Assembly (NCBI RefSeq): GCF_900107965.1
Contig: NZ_FNVU01000008.1
Span: forward strand, 310,001-374,000
DNA from: Actinacidiphila yanglinensis
Lineage (GTDB): Bacteria; Actinomycetota; Actinomycetes; Streptomycetales; Streptomycetaceae
Direction of reading: 5' to 3'
DNA: 64,000 nucleotides
This document shows positions 31,113-39,605 of the stretch, piece by piece (the stretch's first letter is position 1; each line of letters begins with the position of its first letter). The position numbers and the translations under genes were made by a program. The notes below the pieces were generated by a model, which was not told the DNA's origin, ran no database searches, and saw only the letters and a program-made list of their open reading frames with translations.

Positions 31113-32546
31113 GTGACAGCCAAGCCGCGTATCCCGAATGTCCTCGCCGGTCGCTATGCCTCCGCGGAGCTGGCCGCGCTGTGGTCGCCCGAGCAGAAGG
31201 TGGTCCTGGAGCGCCGGCTCTGGCTCGCCGTGCTGCGGGCGCAGGCGGACCTGGGCGTCGACGTGCCGCCGCAGGCGATCGCGGACTACGAGCGGGTGCT
31301 GGAACAGGTCGACCTCGAGTCGATCGCGGAGCGCGAGAAGGTCACCCGGCACGACGTGAAGGCCCGCATCGAGGAGTTCAACGCGCTCGCCGGGCACGAG
31401 CAGGTCCACAAGGGCATGACCTCGCGCGATCTGACCGAGAACGTCGAGCAGTTGCAGATCCGGCTGTCCCTGGAGCACGCCCGGGACCGTACCGTCGCGG
31501 TGCTCGCCCGGCTCGGGCAGCTCGCGGGCCAGTACGGCGAGCTGGTGATGACCGGCCGCTCGCACAACGTGGCGGCGCAGGCGACCACCCTCGGCAAGCG
31601 CTTCGCGACGGCCGCCGACGAGCTGCTGGTGGCGTTCGGGCGGATCGAGGAGCTGCTGAACCGGTACCCGCTGCGCGGCGTCAAGGGCCCGGTCGGTACC
31701 GCGCAGGACATGCTGGACCTGCTCGGCGGGGACAGCGCCAAGCTCGCCGACCTGGAGCAGCGGATCGCCGACCACCTCGGCTTCTCGCGGGCGTTCAGCT
31801 CCGTCGGCCAGGTCTACCCGCGCTCGCTGGACTACGAGGCGGTGACCGCGCTGGTGCAGCTCGCCGCCGCGCCGTCCTCGCTGGCGAAGACGATCCGGCT
31901 GATGGCCGGGATCGAGCTGGTCACCGAGGGCTTCAAGCCGGGCCAGGTCGGTTCCTCGGCGATGCCGCACAAGATGAACACCCGGTCCTGCGAGCGTGTC
32001 AACGGCCTGATGGTGGTGCTGCGCGGCTACGCCTCGATGACCGGCGAGCTGGCCGGCGACCAGTGGAACGAAGGCGACGTGTCCTGCTCGGTGGTGCGCC
32101 GGGTGGCGCTGCCGGACGCGTTCTTCGCGTTCGACGGCCTGCTGGAGACCTTCCTGACGGTGCTGGACGAGTTCGGCGTGTTCCCGGCGGTGGTGGCGCG
32201 CGAACTCGACCGCTACCTGCCGTTCCTGGCCACCACGAAGGTGCTGATGGGCGCGGTGCGGGCCGGGGTGGGCCGGGAGGCGGCGCACGAGGCGATCAAG
32301 GAGAACGCGGTCGCGTCGGCCCTGGCGATGCGGGAGCAGGGCACCGAGCGCAACGAGCTGCTGGACCGGCTCGCCGCCGACGACCGGATCCCGCTGGACC
32401 GGGCCGCGCTGGACGCGCTGATGGCCGACCGGCTGTCCTTCACCGGTGCGGCGGCCGAGCAGGTCGCCGAGGTGGCCGGGCGGGTCGAGGAGGTCGTCAA
32501 GGCGTACCCGCAGGCGGCGGCGTACCGGCCGGGGGCGATCCTCTGA
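31113..32546 (+). CDS. purB: Adenylosuccinate lyase PurB
   Basis: A 477-residue fumarase/aspartase superfamily enzyme acting twice in purine synthesis (SAICAR and adenylosuccinate cleavage). The N-terminal IPNVLAGRYAS is typical. The three conserved regions are visible: MTSRDLTENVEQ, MTGRSHNVAAQ with the catalytic His, and the signature GSSAMPHKMN in the flexible loop. GTG 31113 is leaderless by its -10. The mug-type glycosylase begins inside its stop codon region. Confidence 0.96.
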   Translation: MTAKPRIPNVLAGRYASAELAALWSPEQKVVLERRLWLAVLRAQADLGVDVPPQAIADYERVLEQVDLESIAEREKVTRHDVKARIEEFNALAGHEQVHKGMTSRDLTENVEQLQIRLSLEHARDRTVAVLARLGQLAGQYGELVMTGRSHNVAAQATTLGKRFATAADELLVAFGRIEELLNRYPLRGVKGPVGTAQDMLDLLGGDSAKLADLEQRIADHLGFSRAFSSVGQVYPRSLDYEAVTALVQLAAAPSSLAKTIRLMAGIELVTEGFKPGQVGSSAMPHKMNTRSCERVNGLMVVLRGYASMTGELAGDQWNEGDVSCSVVRRVALPDAFFAFDGLLETFLTVLDEFGVFPAVVARELDRYLPFLATTKVLMGAVRAGVGREAAHEAIKENAVASALAMREQGTERNELLDRLAADDRIPLDRAALDALMADRLSFTGAAAEQVAEVAGRVEEVVKAYPQAAAYRPGAIL

Positions 32547-33181
32547 CACCCGAGCAGCTGGCCGAGGCCCGTACCCGCACGCTGCGGGACGTGGTCGGGC
32601 CCGGCCTGCGGGTGCTGTTCTGCGGGATCAACCCCGGGCTGATGTCGGCCTACCAGGGTCGGCACTTCGCCCGCCCGGGCAACCGGTTCTGGCCGGCGCT
32701 GCATGCCTCGGGCTTCACCCCGCGCCGGTTCGCGCCGGCGGAGCAGGACCAGGTCCTCGCGCTCGGCTTCGGCCTGACGAACGTGGCCCCGCGGGCGACC
32801 GCGCGGGCCGACGAGCTGACCGCCGAGGAGCTGGTCGCCGGCGGCAGGTCGCTGACCGCGAAGGTGGCGCGGCACCGGCCGGAGTGGCTGGCGGTGCTGG
32901 GCGTGACCGCGTACCGCGTCGCGTTCGCCGACAAGCACGCGTCGGTCGGCCCGCAGGAACGGACCCTGGGCGGCGCCCGCGTCTGGGTACTGCCCAGTCC
33001 CAGCGGCCTCAACGCGCACTGGTCGCCCACCGCACTGGCCGAGGAGTTCGCCCGGCTGCGCGCGGCGGCCTTCCCGGCGGACCGCGCCGAACTCGACGGA
33101 AGCGGCCTCGCCGAACCGGCCGCGGGGGGCGTCGCGAGGCACCTCGCGGGGCCTGCCGCGGAAGCGGTGCCCGGGCCGTAG
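32543..33181 (+). CDS. mug: Mismatch-specific uracil/thymine-DNA glycosylase (Mug type)
   Basis: A 212-residue DNA repair glycosylase. Motif 1 is LFCGINPGLMSAYQG with the catalytic Asn. NRFWPALHASGF is the base-pocket helix. The second motif, normally NPSGLN, here reads LPSPSGLNAHW with Ser for Asn. The open frame has no ATG or GTG before residue 17. The frame starts as CTG ACA CCC at 32543, where CTGA overlaps the purB stop, and relatives begin M-T-P-E-(E/Q)-L at just this point, so a CTG start is favoured. The alternative is GTG 32591, which keeps all motifs. Confidence 0.85.
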   Translation: MTPEQLAEARTRTLRDVVGPGLRVLFCGINPGLMSAYQGRHFARPGNRFWPALHASGFTPRRFAPAEQDQVLALGFGLTNVAPRATARADELTAEELVAGGRSLTAKVARHRPEWLAVLGVTAYRVAFADKHASVGPQERTLGGARVWVLPSPSGLNAHWSPTALAEEFARLRAAAFPADRAELDGSGLAEPAAGGVARHLAGPAAEAVPGP

Positions 33182-33356
33182 TCCGGGCACGTCCGTGCTG
33201 GTCGTACGGTGTCCGGGGGCAGGACGTACGGGGCGCGGCAGGCGTCCGGGGGCGGCTCCCGGGGCACGGCGCGGAGGACGGGTTCCGGCGGCACTCGCCG
33301 CGCGGCCCCGCGCCGGGTACGATCCGCGACACAGGTACAGGCTGGGAGGACACACC

Positions 33357-34514
33357 TTGGAGCGCCTCACCGGCGGGGACCCGTCCCTGCTCCGGCGGAT
33401 CAACTCCGCGGTCGTCCTCCATGCGTTGCGCGGAGCGCAGACCCCGACCCTGACCGAACTCGTGCACGACACGGGGCTGTCCCGGCCCACGGTCGAGGGC
33501 GTCATCGAGGGGCTGACGGAGTCCGACCTGGTGGTGGAGGTCGCGCCCGAGCCGGGTGACACGCGCAAGCAGGGCCGGCCCGCCCGCCGCTTCCGCTTCC
33601 ATGCCGAGGCCGGGCACCTGCTGGGCATCGAGATCGGCGCGCACCAGGTGCGCGCGGTCCTCTCCGACCTCAGCGGCCAGGTACTGGACTCGCTCGGCCA
33701 CCAGGTCGCGGAGTCGGCCGGAGCCGACGACCGGATCGACCGGGTCCGCGGCACCGTCGCGGACCTGCTGCGCAGGGCCGGCGTGGCCCGCAGCACCCTG
33801 TGGGCGGTGGGCGTGGGCAGTCCCGGCATCGTGGAGGCGGGCGGCGAGGTGCGGTTGGGCACCGCGCTGCCGGGCTGGACCGGGCTGGCCCTCGGTGAGC
33901 GCCTGCAACGCTCCTTCCGCTGCCCGGTGTTGGTGGAGAACGACGCCAACGTGGCCGCGGTCGCCGAGCACTGGAAGGGCGCCGCGGTCGGCACGGACGA
34001 CGTCGTCTTCGTGCTCGCCGGGCTGAGCCCGGGCGCGGGCTCGCTGATCGGCGGCCGGCTGCACCGTGGTTTCGGCGGCGCGGCCGGGGAGATCGGCGCG
34101 CTGCACCTGCTGGGCCGCGAGGTGACGCCCGAGCACCTGCTGTCGACCACCGGGACGCCGCTGCACCCGCTGGACGAGCCCGCCGTGGAGCGGGTGTTCG
34201 CGCTGGCCCGCGAGGGCGACGTGCAGGCCAAGGACGCGCTGGACCGCTTCCTGCGCCGGCTGGTGCACGACGTGGCCGCGCTGGTGCTGGCGATCGACCC
34301 GGAGCTGGTGGTGATCGGCGGCTGGGCGGCCGGGCTCGACGGCGTACTGGAGCCGCTGCGCTCGGAGTTGGCGCGCTACTGCCTGCGGCCTCCGAACGTG
34401 GTGCTCTCCGCGCTGGGCCAGGAGGCGATCGCCACCGGGGCGTTGCGGCTGGCGCTCGACCACGTGGAGGAGCAGTTGTTCGCGGTCGAGCAGTCGTCGC
34501 TGCCGCGGCGCTGA
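33357..34514 (+). CDS. ROK-family transcriptional regulator
   Basis: A 385-residue repressor-type ROK protein. An N-terminal winged helix (LTELVHDTGLSRPTVEGVIEGL, about 28-50) precedes the sugar-kinase-like fold with the HLLGIEIGAHQVRAVL first loop, VGVGSPGIVE, and VENDANVAAVAEHWKG including the catalytic-type Asp. The zinc CxCGxxGC loop of glucokinases is missing (HLLGREVTPEHLL), so it senses rather than phosphorylates sugar or binds a modified ligand. The start is TTG 33357, with GGGAGGA 7 bases upstream; longer starts have no ribosome site. Confidence 0.88.
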   Translation: MERLTGGDPSLLRRINSAVVLHALRGAQTPTLTELVHDTGLSRPTVEGVIEGLTESDLVVEVAPEPGDTRKQGRPARRFRFHAEAGHLLGIEIGAHQVRAVLSDLSGQVLDSLGHQVAESAGADDRIDRVRGTVADLLRRAGVARSTLWAVGVGSPGIVEAGGEVRLGTALPGWTGLALGERLQRSFRCPVLVENDANVAAVAEHWKGAAVGTDDVVFVLAGLSPGAGSLIGGRLHRGFGGAAGEIGALHLLGREVTPEHLLSTTGTPLHPLDEPAVERVFALAREGDVQAKDALDRFLRRLVHDVAALVLAIDPELVVIGGWAAGLDGVLEPLRSELARYCLRPPNVVLSALGQEAIATGALRLALDHVEEQLFAVEQSSLPRR

Positions 34515-34621
34515 CCGCACGGCGCGCACCTACGGGTGGACCGGGGGGAGTTGGGCCCGCGCGGGCCTTCCCGCCCCGACCCGGCCCCGCTCCCGGCCCG
34601 CCCTCGCCCCTGACACGGCTG

Positions 34622-34654
34622 CGGCCCGCCCCCGTGCACGACGGGAGCGGGCCG
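34622..34654. terminator. Hairpin between convergent ROK and GntR genes
   Basis: CGGCCCGC (34622-34629) pairs with GCGGGCCG (34647-34654), and CCCGT with ACGGG inside, around a GCACG loop; one unpaired base lies on each side. It can terminate transcription from both sides. Confidence 0.65.
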
Positions 34655-34724
34655 AACGCGGCCGGATGCGGGCGCGTGGAGAGAGCGGGCGGGCGACGGG
34701 TCCGCGGGGTGCGGCCCCGGCCGG

Positions 34725-35486
34725 TCAGGACGCCTGGCGGCGCCCGGGCTGCTCGTGCATGACCTCCAGCGCACCGGAGTCGCCGAAGGTGAGCCGGCAG
34801 GTGTCGGCGCGGTAGGTCGCGACCGAGGCGGCGGCGACGCGCCCCTGCGCGTAGTAGCGGGTGGTCACCACCAGGACGGGCGCGCCCGGCAGCCGGTCGA
34901 GCTGCTTCGCGTCCTCGGCACGGGCCGAGCCCAACTCGACGGCGCGGTCCTCGCCTTCGAGCTCCAGGGAGTGCAACTCGTCCAGCACGGCGGGGGCGTG
35001 CTCGGCGGGAGTGAGCAGCGTCGACAGCCCGGGCACCGACGCGGGCGGCACGTAGAGCAGTTCGGTGGCGACCGGCTGCCCCTGCGTGACCCGCTCGCGG
35101 CGCACGGTGTGCACGGCCTGCTCGGGGTCGGTGCCGAGCAGCGCCGCGATCGGCGCGGGGGCGACCGCCTCGACGCAGCCGATCGTGGTCCACGCGTCAC
35201 GCACGGCGCCGGGCCAGACGTTCGCCGACGGTCCGACGGCCACGCCGATCCGGGGCGGCGCCACGGTGGTGCCGACGCCGCGCCGGCGCTGCAGGCGGCC
35301 TTCCAGCTCCAGCTGTTCGAGCGCCTGGCGCAGGGTCGCGCGGGCGACCCCGAAGCGCGCGGCGAGGTCCCGCTCGTTGGGCAGGATCTCGCCGACCTCG
35401 AACTCCGAGTCGAGTGCGTCGTTCAGCACGGTCTTGAGGTGCCAGTACTTCGGCTCCTGCACAGCTTCGAGCTGCGTGGTCCCCAC
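34725..35486 (-). CDS. GntR-family regulator with UTRA domain
   Basis: A 253-residue HutC-subfamily regulator. The winged helix is KYWHLKTVLNDALDSEFEVGEILPNERDLAARFGVARATLRQALEQLELEGRLQRRRGVGT (about 12-72). The UTRA effector domain covers 90-245 (VHTVRRERVTQGQPVATELLYVP, VVTTRYYAQGRVAAAS). HutC-type regulators sense sugars or amino acid derivatives and bind GGTC-N-GACC-like dyads. Such a dyad lies upstream of this gene over its own -35. The GTG at 35486 has GAGGA upstream. It is divergent from an SDR gene. Confidence 0.92.
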   Translation of the reverse strand: MGTTQLEAVQEPKYWHLKTVLNDALDSEFEVGEILPNERDLAARFGVARATLRQALEQLELEGRLQRRRGVGTTVAPPRIGVAVGPSANVWPGAVRDAWTTIGCVEAVAPAPIAALLGTDPEQAVHTVRRERVTQGQPVATELLYVPPASVPGLSTLLTPAEHAPAVLDELHSLELEGEDRAVELGSARAEDAKQLDRLPGAPVLVVTTRYYAQGRVAAASVATYRADTCRLTFGDSGALEVMHEQPGRRQAS

Positions 35487-35595
35487 CCTGTCCTCGCAAT
35501 CGCCGGGGCTGTGACCGCCGGGGCCCCGGCCGGGTCACGCGTTGTTCAGGCTTGTTTCCGAACCCGTGTTTATTAAAGGTCCTTGCACTACTAGG

Positions 35596-35631
35596 ACGAT
35601 AGAGGCGCATCGCAAACTTGGTCAAGACCAA
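35596..35631 (-). promoter_or_regulatory. GntR promoter with a DasR-like palindrome
   Basis: TTGGTC (35618-35623), AA, GACCAA (35626-35631) is a perfect dyad close to the DasR consensus core TGGTCTAGACCA. On the minus strand the TTGACC within it (35620-35625) is a good -35, and TATCGT (35596-35601) is an 18-bp-spaced -10 for the GntR gene. Binding would block the promoter. Either the GntR protein regulates itself here or DasR does. The ~100-base 5' leader to the GTG has no recognised fold. Confidence 0.65.
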
Positions 35632-35829
35632 TCCTCGAACCCGCCCATGCCCGGCGGAACCGGATACATGAGGCGTTCATACGATGTTGACGGCGCGCTG
35701 CGGTAGCGTTCGTGATCTTTGCGGGACGACCGGGGACGGCGCGCCACGCACGGGGTACGGCGCACGGCGCACGGACGGCGACGGCCACGCAGGGTGGACG
35801 GCGCGAACGGCACAGCGAGGAGCGGGGCG

Positions 35830-36576
35830 ATGGAGCAGGTCACGGTGGTCACCGGTGGCAGCCGCGGTATCGGGGCGGCGGTGGCGCTGCGTCTGGCGTC
35901 GGCGGGCCACCAGGTCGCGATCGGCTACGAGCGGGCGCAGGAGGCGGCCGAGGAGGTGGCCCGGCAGATCCGCGACGGCGGCGGGACCTGCATGGTGCAC
36001 CAGGTCGACACCAGCGACGAGCAGCAGGTCGACGCCTTCTTCGGCGCGGTGCGCGAGACGCTCGGCCCGGCCACCGGCCTGGTGAACAACGCGGGCATCA
36101 CCGGCCCGCTCGGCCGGTTCGCCGAGACCCCGGTCGAGGTGATGCGCCGGGTGGTGGACGTCAACGTGATGGGCGCGCTGATCTGCGCGCGGCGGGCGGT
36201 GCTGGACATGTCCACCCGGTACGGCGGCGCGGGCGGCGCGATCGTGAACATCTCGTCGGGCGGGGCAACCCTGGGCAGCCCCGGCGAGTACGTGCACTAC
36301 GCGGCGAGCAAGGCGGCGGTCGACGCGATGTCGCTCGGCCTGTCGAAGGAACTGGCCGAGGAGGGCGTGCGGGTCAACTCGGTGCAGCCCGGCATGATCG
36401 TGACCGACATCCACGCGGCGATGGGCGACGCGCAGCGGCCGTGGCGCAAGAGCGACCGCATTCCGATGCGCCGGCCGGGGCAGCCGGAGGAGGTGGCCGG
36501 GGCGGTGGTGTGGCTGCTGTCGCCGGACGCGTCCTACACCACGGGCGCGACGTTGCGGGTGACCGGCGGCCTGTGA
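35830..36576 (+). CDS. Short-chain dehydrogenase/reductase
   Basis: A 248-residue classical SDR. The cofactor loop is TGGSRGIGAA (residues 7-16), then NNAGITGP, the catalytic Ser in IVNISSGGA, Tyr/Lys in YVHYAASKAAVD, and the PG motif in SVQPGMIVTDIHAA. The Gly-rich loop without a nearby acidic residue suggests NADP or NAD, undecided. The family includes 3-oxoacyl-ACP reductases and sugar dehydrogenases. It is divergent from the GntR regulator, which may control it. Confidence 0.92.
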   Translation: MEQVTVVTGGSRGIGAAVALRLASAGHQVAIGYERAQEAAEEVARQIRDGGGTCMVHQVDTSDEQQVDAFFGAVRETLGPATGLVNNAGITGPLGRFAETPVEVMRRVVDVNVMGALICARRAVLDMSTRYGGAGGAIVNISSGGATLGSPGEYVHYAASKAAVDAMSLGLSKELAEEGVRVNSVQPGMIVTDIHAAMGDAQRPWRKSDRIPMRRPGQPEEVAGAVVWLLSPDASYTTGATLRVTGGL

Positions 36577-36771
36577 GCGCGGCCCACGACGGCCGGGACC
36601 GGGCCGGCGGCGGGGACGACGGGTGATCTTTCCCTGACGCAAGTGTTGACCTGGGCATGTCCGAAACCCGACGGTGATACGGGGTAACGCCGGGGAAACC
36701 CGCGCGGCGCCGCACGGGGGCACAATCCGTGTGCCCCGCCACCGACTTCGGACAATTCCAGAAGGAGCACC

Positions 36772-38232
36772 ATGCCCGGACCCGTCGCCGACGCCGTGAC
36801 GCCCGCACCCGCCCCACCTGGCGACGACAACGCCCTGAACCGATGGTTCCGGATATCCGAGAGGGGATCGACACCCGGGCGGGAGGTGCGCGGAGGGATC
36901 GCGACCTTCTTCGCGATGGCCTACATCCTCGTGCTCAACCCGATCATCCTCACCAGCAGCGCCGACATGAACCACGTCCACCTGCACACCGACCAGGTGG
37001 TCACCGTCACCGCGCTGGTGGCCGCCGTCATGACGGTGATCATGGGCGTGGGCGGCAACCTCCCGCTGGCGATCGCGACCGGCCTCGGCCTGAACGCGGT
37101 GGTCGCCTTCCAGCTCGCCCCGCAGATGAGCTGGCCGGACGCGATGGGCCTGGTGGTGCTGGAGGGCCTGCTGATCTGCCTGCTGGTCGTGACCGGCCTG
37201 CGGCAGGCGATCATGGACGCCATCCCGCCGGCGATCAAGCAGGCGATCGCCGTCGGCATCGGCATGTTCATCGCGTTCATCGGCCTGGTCGACGCGGGAT
37301 TCGTCACCCGCATCCCCGACGCCGCGCACAACACCACCCCGGTGCAGCTCGGCAGCAACGGGACGCTGACCGGATGGCCGGTGCTGGTCTTCTGCGTCGG
37401 GGTGCTGCTCACCGTCTCGCTGGTCGCGCGCAGGATGCGCGGCGCGATCCTGATCAGCATCGTGGTGATGACCATCGTGGCGATCATCGTGAACAAGATC
37501 GCGGACATCCCCGACCTGGCGTGGGGCACCAACCCGCCCACCGTGCCGCACAAGCTCGTCGCCACACCGGACTTCGGGCTGGTCGGCAACTTCAGCCTCT
37601 TCGGCGGGTTCCGGGACGCCGGAGTGGTCACCTGCATCCTGTCGGTGTTCACCCTGGTGCTGTCGGACTTCTTCGACGCGATGGGCACGATCGTCGGCAT
37701 CTCCACGGAGGCGGGGCTGCTCGACGAGAAGGGCCGGGTGCCCAACATCGGGCGGGTGCTCTTCATCGACGGTGCCGCGGCCGTCGCGGGCGGCCTGGCG
37801 TCGTCGTCCTCCAACACCGCCTTCGTGGAGTCGGCGGCAGGCGTCGGCGAGGGGGCCCGCACCGGCCTGGCGAGCGTGGTGACCGGCGCGCTCTTCGCGC
37901 TGTCGCTGTTCCTGTCGCCGCTGGCCGGGGTGGTGCCCGCGCAGGCGGCGGCGCCCGCGCTGGTCGCCGTCGGCTTCCTGCTGATGGCACAGGTGCGCAC
38001 CATCGACTGGACCGAGTTCGACACCGCCATCCCCGCGTTCCTGACCATCGCGGTGATGCCCTTCACCTACAGCATCACCAACGGCATCGGCGCGGGCTTC
38101 CTGTCCTACGTCGTGCTCAAGACGGCCCTCGGCAAGGCCCGCGAGGTGCACCCGCTGGTGTGGGGCGTGTCCGTCTGCTTCCTCGCCTACTTCGCGATCG
38201 ACCCGCTGCAGCAGGCGTTCGGCGTGAACTAG
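36772..38232 (+). CDS. NCS2/AzgA-type hypoxanthine/guanine permease
   Basis: A 486-residue permease with about 12-14 membrane segments. It matches the AzgA/PbuG/GhxP branch of NCS2: IATFFAMAYILVLNPIIL at the start of TM1, IATGLGLNAVVAF in TM3, DFFDAMGTIVGIS in TM8, and SSSSNTAFVESAAGVGEGARTGL in TM10. It should import purine bases using the proton gradient. The ATG at 36772 follows AGAAGGAG by 4 bases. A large terminator hairpin lies 100 bases downstream. Confidence 0.93.
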   Translation: MPGPVADAVTPAPAPPGDDNALNRWFRISERGSTPGREVRGGIATFFAMAYILVLNPIILTSSADMNHVHLHTDQVVTVTALVAAVMTVIMGVGGNLPLAIATGLGLNAVVAFQLAPQMSWPDAMGLVVLEGLLICLLVVTGLRQAIMDAIPPAIKQAIAVGIGMFIAFIGLVDAGFVTRIPDAAHNTTPVQLGSNGTLTGWPVLVFCVGVLLTVSLVARRMRGAILISIVVMTIVAIIVNKIADIPDLAWGTNPPTVPHKLVATPDFGLVGNFSLFGGFRDAGVVTCILSVFTLVLSDFFDAMGTIVGISTEAGLLDEKGRVPNIGRVLFIDGAAAVAGGLASSSSNTAFVESAAGVGEGARTGLASVVTGALFALSLFLSPLAGVVPAQAAAPALVAVGFLLMAQVRTIDWTEFDTAIPAFLTIAVMPFTYSITNGIGAGFLSYVVLKTALGKAREVHPLVWGVSVCFLAYFAIDPLQQAFGVN

Positions 38233-38574
38233 TGCCGTGACCGGCACGCCCGGCTCCGGCACACCCTCTTCCGGCGCGCCGCCCGCGGCCCGCCGGAGGA
38301 GGGGGCCGGCGGACGCGCGGACGGCCTTCGAAGCTCCGACCGGGACGGGGGCGCCCGGTCGGAGCCGCTGGCCGGGCCGGCGACTCGCACCGGCCCGTAC
38401 TGACACAACTCCCCCCATCCCGGCGGAGTTCCCGCCCCCACGCATAAATGCAGTGACCGTTTTCTCCCGCTTTCCCCTTCCTCCGCAGGCCCGCCGCACG
38501 CCCCCCGCCGGCCGCACCCGCCGGCCCGGCCCGCCCTCGCCGACGTGCACCGATCCCCCGCGCGCCCGCCACGC
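38233..38574. other. Convergent intergenic region with terminator and no gene
   Basis: Between the permease and the EamA gene. It holds the 12-bp stem described separately (38333-38365) and a short AT-richer patch, GCATAAATGC, at 38442-38451. No ORF with the expected codon use was found. Confidence 0.6.
38333..38365. terminator. Strong terminator hairpin
   Basis: GCTCCGACCGGG (38333-38344) and CCCGGTCGGAGC (38354-38365) are perfectly complementary across a 9-base loop. This is the longest perfect stem noticed in the window, placed between convergent genes. Confidence 0.8.
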
Positions 38575-39549
38575 TCAGCCCCGGCGGTCGGCCGTCACCC
38601 GCTGCCCGTCCGCCGCCACGGCCGTCGTCACGCCCGCCGCCAGGCCCTCCGTCGAGCGCTCCCCCACGTCCTCCTTCGCGCGCGGCTCCACGCCCCGCAG
38701 CGCGCCCGAGCCCACCGCCACGCCCGCGGCCACCAGCCCGCTGCCGGCGAGCTGCCCGATCCCGAGCGTGCCGACGGAGACCACCGGCGCGGTCAGGGCC
38801 GCCGCGACCGGGATGAGGCCCGAGAAGAGGGTGGCCCGCTCGGTGCCCAGCCGCTGGAACCCGGCATACCAGCAGACGAAGCCGATCACGGTGGCCACGA
38901 CGGACTGCCAGCCGAGTGCCAGCGCCTGTGGAGCCGTCGGGACCCGGAACCCGTCGCCGGCCGCGGCCAGTACTCCCGCCTCCAGGGCGGCGAACCCGCA
39001 CACGCAGGTGGACAGCAGCAGCGGCCCGAGCGGGCGCACCAGCGGGGCGGCCAGCAGCGCGAACCCCACCTCGCCGCCGAGGGCCGCCACCGACCACGCC
39101 AGGCCCCGGCCGTCGGTGCCGCCCCAGCCCTGCACGGCGAAGGCGCCCGCCGCCACCAGCACCGCTCCCCCGGCGACGGACCGGGTCGGCCGGCGTCCCG
39201 TGGCCAGCGGGACCAGCACCGCCACCACGACGGGCGCGCAGCCCACCAGCACGCCGGGCACCGCCGGTTGCGCGGTCCGCTCGGCAGCGAGCACCGACAG
39301 GTTGAAGCCGACCATGCCGACCCCGGCGACGGCCGCCGCCAGCAGCCAGTGACGCAGGCGCAGCGCCCGTAACCTCGCCGCGCTCCGGCGGGCCGGGCCG
39401 GCCAGCAGCAGGAACGCGGCGCCGTAGCGCAGTGCCTGGCCGCCCGCGTGCGGGTAGTGGACGAGGGCGCCGCCCGCGGTGAAGGACGCGCCCACCAGGA
39501 CGCAGGCGAGGGCGCTGAGGAGCACGCCGGTGCGGTGCGAGGAGTTCAT
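38575..39549 (-). CDS. EamA/DMT-family transporter
   Basis: A 324-residue transporter with ten membrane segments in two EamA repeats (for example LLSALACVLVGASFTAGGALVHY, HWLLAAAVAGVGMVGFNLSVL, VVATVIGFVCWYAGFQRLG, LIPVAAALTAPVV). It belongs to the drug/metabolite superfamily, which exports amino acids, purines or drugs. It is divergent from a MocR/PdxR regulator, a common pairing in which the regulator controls the exporter. The last ~40 residues are hydrophilic. Confidence 0.92.
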   Translation of the reverse strand: MNSSHRTGVLLSALACVLVGASFTAGGALVHYPHAGGQALRYGAAFLLLAGPARRSAARLRALRLRHWLLAAAVAGVGMVGFNLSVLAAERTAQPAVPGVLVGCAPVVVAVLVPLATGRRPTRSVAGGAVLVAAGAFAVQGWGGTDGRGLAWSVAALGGEVGFALLAAPLVRPLGPLLLSTCVCGFAALEAGVLAAAGDGFRVPTAPQALALGWQSVVATVIGFVCWYAGFQRLGTERATLFSGLIPVAAALTAPVVSVGTLGIGQLAGSGLVAAGVAVGSGALRGVEPRAKEDVGERSTEGLAAGVTTAVAADGQRVTADRRG

Positions 39550-39590
39550 GTCCGGACCGTACGGAGCCGAGGCGGTCTGCTTTAAGGTCC

Positions 39591-39605
39591 ACTTTCATGG
39601 AAAGT
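39591..39605. promoter_or_regulatory. Dyad centred on the MocR start codon
   Basis: ACTTTC (39591-39596), ATG, GAAAGT (39600-39605): the inverted repeat has the MocR start codon as its spacer. A TTTAAG at 39581-39586 could be the -10 of a leaderless message. The arrangement suggests autoregulation, perhaps also control of the divergent EamA gene, 48 bases away. Confidence 0.55.

Noticed and set aside
35677..38550. A 957-codon minus-strand frame opposite the SDR and purine permease
   Set aside because: The composition is His/Asp/Arg-rich without motifs, and the plus-strand genes show clear families.
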